DNA of 32,055 nucleotides from JBBDNC01 sp040877875. Lineage in GTDB: Bacteria; Bacteroidota; Rhodothermia; Balneolales; Balneolaceae. Shown here in pieces: positions 32,019 through 32,055 of this stretch. Under the pieces are notes generated by a model. It was not told where the DNA came from, searched no databases, and saw only the letters and a list, made by a program, of their open reading frames with translations. The stretch spans positions 1 through 32,055 of the forward strand of contig JBBDNC010000047.1 of the NCBI GenBank assembly GCA_040877875.1, written 5' to 3'. Every line of letters begins with the position of its first letter. The first letter of the stretch is position 1. Position numbers and translations under genes: made by a program.

Positions 32019-32055
32019 TATGCTTGTTTTTCGGAAATTAGTGATGTGTGGAAAA

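Noticed and set aside
1..32055. CRISPR array
   Set aside because: No regularly spaced direct repeats of 23-47 bp with unique spacers anywhere in the window.

Overview
The window looks like a chromosomal segment from the Bacteroidota/Rhodothermota/Balneolota group; my best guess is a Balneolaceae-like bacterium. The reasons are moderate GC, AT-rich leaders with almost no Shine-Dalgarno sequences, separate secD and secF, a class II DAHP synthase, and short GC-rich palindromes scattered between genes. This placement is inference; no search was run.

Layout. 1-2134 holds a two-component pair: a membrane histidine kinase cut by the window edge and an OmpR-type regulator. 2190-7180 (minus strand) holds rarA, an acyl-CoA carboxylase beta subunit, and an unrecognised 609-residue protein with a long acidic linker, 13 bp upstream of the carboxylase. 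7425-9404 (plus) holds a CcmA-like ABC ATPase and an M29 aminopeptidase. 9655-17610 is mainly a minus-strand proteostasis block: clpB, a small secreted protein, a class B DnaJ, an HtrA protease and an Hsp20, with one plus-strand macrodomain gene inside it. 18077-22545 is a divergent pair, class II DAHP synthase and uvrA. 22710-26764 (plus) holds an unknown signal-anchored protein, secD, secF and a STAS-domain anti-sigma antagonist. 26999-29852 (plus) is a tight purA - RuBisCO-like protein - cupin cluster. A tRNA-Gly(GCC) with a terminator follows, and the right end looks like integron-type gene cassettes.

How parts work together. The RuBisCO-like protein and cupin overlap by 8 bp. That pairing resembles the 5-methylthioadenosine-isoprenoid shunt of Rhodospirillum rubrum, in which a RuBisCO-like isomerase feeds a cupin methylsulfurylase. 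ClpB, DnaJ, Hsp20 and HtrA cover disaggregation, holding, Hsp70 delivery and envelope proteolysis. Two of them, hsp20 and dnaJ, carry nearly identical -24/-12 (sigma-54 type) promoter candidates upstream, TGGCATTCATCTTGC and TGGCATTTCATTTGC, each with a GACAA...TTGTC inverted repeat further upstream.

The right end (about 30405 onward) has two attC-like recombination sites, at 30405-30535 and 31761-31850. They bracket an AT-rich gene for a DUF3883-type PD-(D/E)xK protein, and a short GIY-YIG-like reading frame follows the second site. No integrase gene is in the window, so this could be the edge of a cassette array or a cluster of attC sites lacking an integrase. Other non-coding points of interest are a 430-bp AT-rich region (13000-13430) with repeated LacI-operator-like motifs, a strong hairpin in the leader of the STAS gene, and a family of 16-bp REP-like palindromes.
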